From Deltaproteobacteria bacterium (GTDB lineage Bacteria; Desulfobacterota; GWC2-55-46; DRQE01): a stretch of 7,783 nucleotides of DNA. Positions within the stretch are counted from its first letter, which is position 1. Each line of letters opens with the position of its first letter. The DNA lies in NCBI GenBank assembly GCA_030636245.1, contig DAOVXI010000078.1, positions 1 to 7,783 of the forward strand, read 5' to 3'. The notes beneath the pieces are model-generated. The model worked only from the letters and a program-made list of their open reading frames with translations, made no database searches and was not told where the DNA came from. Shown here in pieces: positions 6,626-7,783 of this stretch. Made by a program: the position numbers and the translations under genes.

Positions 6626-6863
6626 TCAATACAGCTAGTTACGTTTGTTATGATTTTACTTGTACCACGGTTGCGGTTGTGCTAATATTTAATCGTAATT
6701 TAGTTCAATTCATGTTCTGGCAAGTTCTCTTTATCATTTGAAGTGCGGAGATAATGCTAATGAAAAAATCCTACCAATAAAAAATAATCAAAAACAAGAA
6801 GAGTAACCGATTATCGTTTCTGCAGTTAATGCCATGGTAATGCATAACCTAAGGAGGTTTATT
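6626..6863. other. Intergenic region without a recognisable gene
   Basis: These 238 nt lie between polX and the membrane-protein gene and are AT-rich, with an A-rich run around 6764-6800. I see no convincing hairpin-plus-T-run terminator after polX, and no ORF longer than a few codons. Promoter-like matches are weak: TTGTAC (6660-6665) is 17 nt from TAATAT (6683-6688), with only three and four of six consensus positions. A short direct repeat TAATGC flanks CATGG at about 6827-6843, just before the next ribosome binding site. The promoter of the downstream gene is presumably here, but I cannot place it. Confidence 0.5.
6851..6857 (+). promoter_or_regulatory. Strong ribosome binding site of the membrane-protein gene
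   Basis: AAGGAGG lies 6 nt upstream of ATG 6864. It is near-perfect in sequence and spacing and identifies the start of a reading frame that then stays open to the window end. Confidence 0.88.
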
Positions 6864-7783
6864 ATGAGTGTTCACGAGGTAGTTACAAGCTGGCCCTTTG
6901 GTCAGCCCATGTCAATTGTATTCTGGATAGTTCTTTTGATCATCATTATGTATGTGGCAAGGAGTTACGCACACGATGCGCTGAAGTCTACAGGTAGGAT
7001 CATATACCGCTCGATGCGTCTAGGTGCCAAGGGGCTTCTCGCCGCGGAGAAGAGGCTGAGAGAAAGGAATAAAGAAGTACTTCTCGCATCCGGAAAAGAA
7101 AGTACGGAGCGGAACCTTGAGCGGGAGTTTCACAGGGTCGATGTTGTGGTTAAGCGAGATCTGAGCGGCTATCCGGCGTTGAACAGGAGTCTGAGTGACC
7201 TTGTGAACCGTATAGACACAGACTATAGCCAGAGCACCGAGACCCCTCCGCCGCCTCCGGGATGGGTGAAGGCAGTAAAGGCTGTTGCCGAGATAGAGCC
7301 AAGTGGTGACTCTATGGTAGCCGAGGTACTTAAGACCATAAACAACTCCATGGATGGACAATATAAGAAGACTATGGATCAGGTCATAAAATCCACGAAA
7401 GAGCGCCATAGTCTGCTTAAGAGAATGATGCCGTTCTGGAGAAAGCTCACGCAGACCTTAAGTGAGGTGGACAAGACAATAACAGGCCTTCACGAGCGTT
7501 CGCGCGCAATAGACGAGTGTATGAGCAAGTATGACGAGATAAGAAAAGGAACGGACAAGGCCGTGAGGATGCTCACCAGTTCCGCTATGACTCAGTTCGT
7601 TATAGCCGGATTCGTCCTCTTGATAGCGATAGGTGGCGCATTCGTTAACTTTAATCTCATAGCTCTTCCGATGAGCGAGATGGTAGGAGGCGGCAGCTAT
7701 ATCGGTCCTGTTAAGGCATCCAATGTAGCCGCTCTTGTGATAATCCTTGTAGAGGTGACAATGGGGCTTTTTCTTATGGAGTC
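6864..7783 (+). CDS. Unrecognised membrane protein, one N-terminal and two C-terminal membrane segments (3' end outside window)
   Basis: The frame is open from ATG 6864 to the window edge: 306 full codons with no stop. I do not recognise the family. Visible parts: a short N-terminus, a first membrane segment at about residues 16-32 (SIVFWIVLLIII), then a long, highly charged and probably helical region (about 33-243) interrupted by five prolines and GW (128-134). The stretch before residue 243, rich in Lys, Arg, Glu and Asp, could form a coiled coil. A second membrane segment (about 244-262) is followed by ALPMSEM and a Gly-rich turn (274-276), and a third segment (about 287-305) runs to the edge. 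This resembles in outline the TM-loop-TM-TM plan of ExbB/TolQ proteins, but I see none of their motifs. Strong AAGGAGG upstream supports the start. The 5' gap of 238 nt suggests its own promoter. Codons ending in G or C seem somewhat more frequent than in the neighbours. Confidence 0.8.
   Translation, partial: MSVHEVVTSWPFGQPMSIVFWIVLLIIIMYVARSYAHDALKSTGRIIYRSMRLGAKGLLAAEKRLRERNKEVLLASGKESTERNLEREFHRVDVVVKRDLSGYPALNRSLSDLVNRIDTDYSQSTETPPPPPGWVKAVKAVAEIEPSGDSMVAEVLKTINNSMDGQYKKTMDQVIKSTKERHSLLKRMMPFWRKLTQTLSEVDKTITGLHERSRAIDECMSKYDEIRKGTDKAVRMLTSSAMTQFVIAGFVLLIAIGGAFVNFNLIALPMSEMVGGGSYIGPVKASNVAALVIILVEVTMGLFLME

Noticed and set aside
6718..6733. Possible sigma54 promoter starting TGGCAAG
   Set aside because: The -24 part fits, but the -12 part lacks the essential GC at the correct distance.
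6754..6780. Nine-codon mini-ORF in the intergenic region
   Set aside because: Too short, no proper ribosome binding site, and no leader-peptide features such as a terminator/antiterminator pair.
6785..6813. Possible sigma28 (flagellar) promoter, ACCGATTA at 6806-6813
   Set aside because: The -10 resembles the consensus, but no TAAA element lies at the required 15-nt spacing.
7020..7409. 129-codon minus-strand frame
   Set aside because: It is antisense to the well-supported membrane-protein frame with a strong ribosome binding site; no recognisable domain and a low-complexity composition of a shadow frame.

Overview
The window reads as a stretch of bacterial chromosome from an organism that makes selenoproteins. 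It carries the 3' part of selB and a complete selD whose active-site residue is itself encoded by an in-frame TGA (selenocysteine). Base composition looks moderately AT-rich by eye. The gene set (Sec decoding, MurI with a GerMN-domain protein, a hemerythrin-like protein, PolX with a PHP domain) fits an anaerobic or microaerophilic bacterium. I cannot name the phylum from sequence alone. No tRNA, rRNA, CRISPR array, insertion sequence or phage gene is visible.

Layout. (1) 1-2895, + strand, a tight operon: selB (5' end outside the window), then a DUF218/YdcF-like membrane-anchored protein overlapping it by 4 bp (GTGA), then selD 3 nt after that stop. The start of selD must be moved upstream to ATG 1852, reading through TGA 1897-1899 as Sec. 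A convincing bacterial SECIS hairpin lies just downside of that codon. (2) 2892-4313, - strand: murI followed after 9 nt by a small membrane-anchored GerMN-domain gene. This pair converges on selD and shares a CTAG with it as the two stop codons. (3) 4314-4424: a short divergent promoter region. (4) 4425-6625, + strand: a hemerythrin-like HHE protein with one altered metal ligand, overlapping by 1 nt a full-length PolX that has intact polymerase and PHP nuclease motifs. (5) 6626-6863: 238 nt with no gene. (6) 6864 to the window end, + strand: the start of an unrecognised membrane protein with one N-terminal and two C-terminal membrane segments around a long charged soluble region.

How the genes work together: SelD makes selenophosphate, the selenium donor for Sec-tRNA. 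SelB brings Sec-tRNA to UGA codons that are followed by a SECIS. Because selD itself contains such a UGA, the pathway feeds back on its own expression. MurI supplies D-glutamate for peptidoglycan. PolX is a gap-filling repair polymerase, here translationally coupled to a hemerythrin-like protein. The least explained items are the unnamed membrane protein at the right edge, the DUF218 gene embedded between the two selenium genes, and the hemerythrin-PolX coupling.
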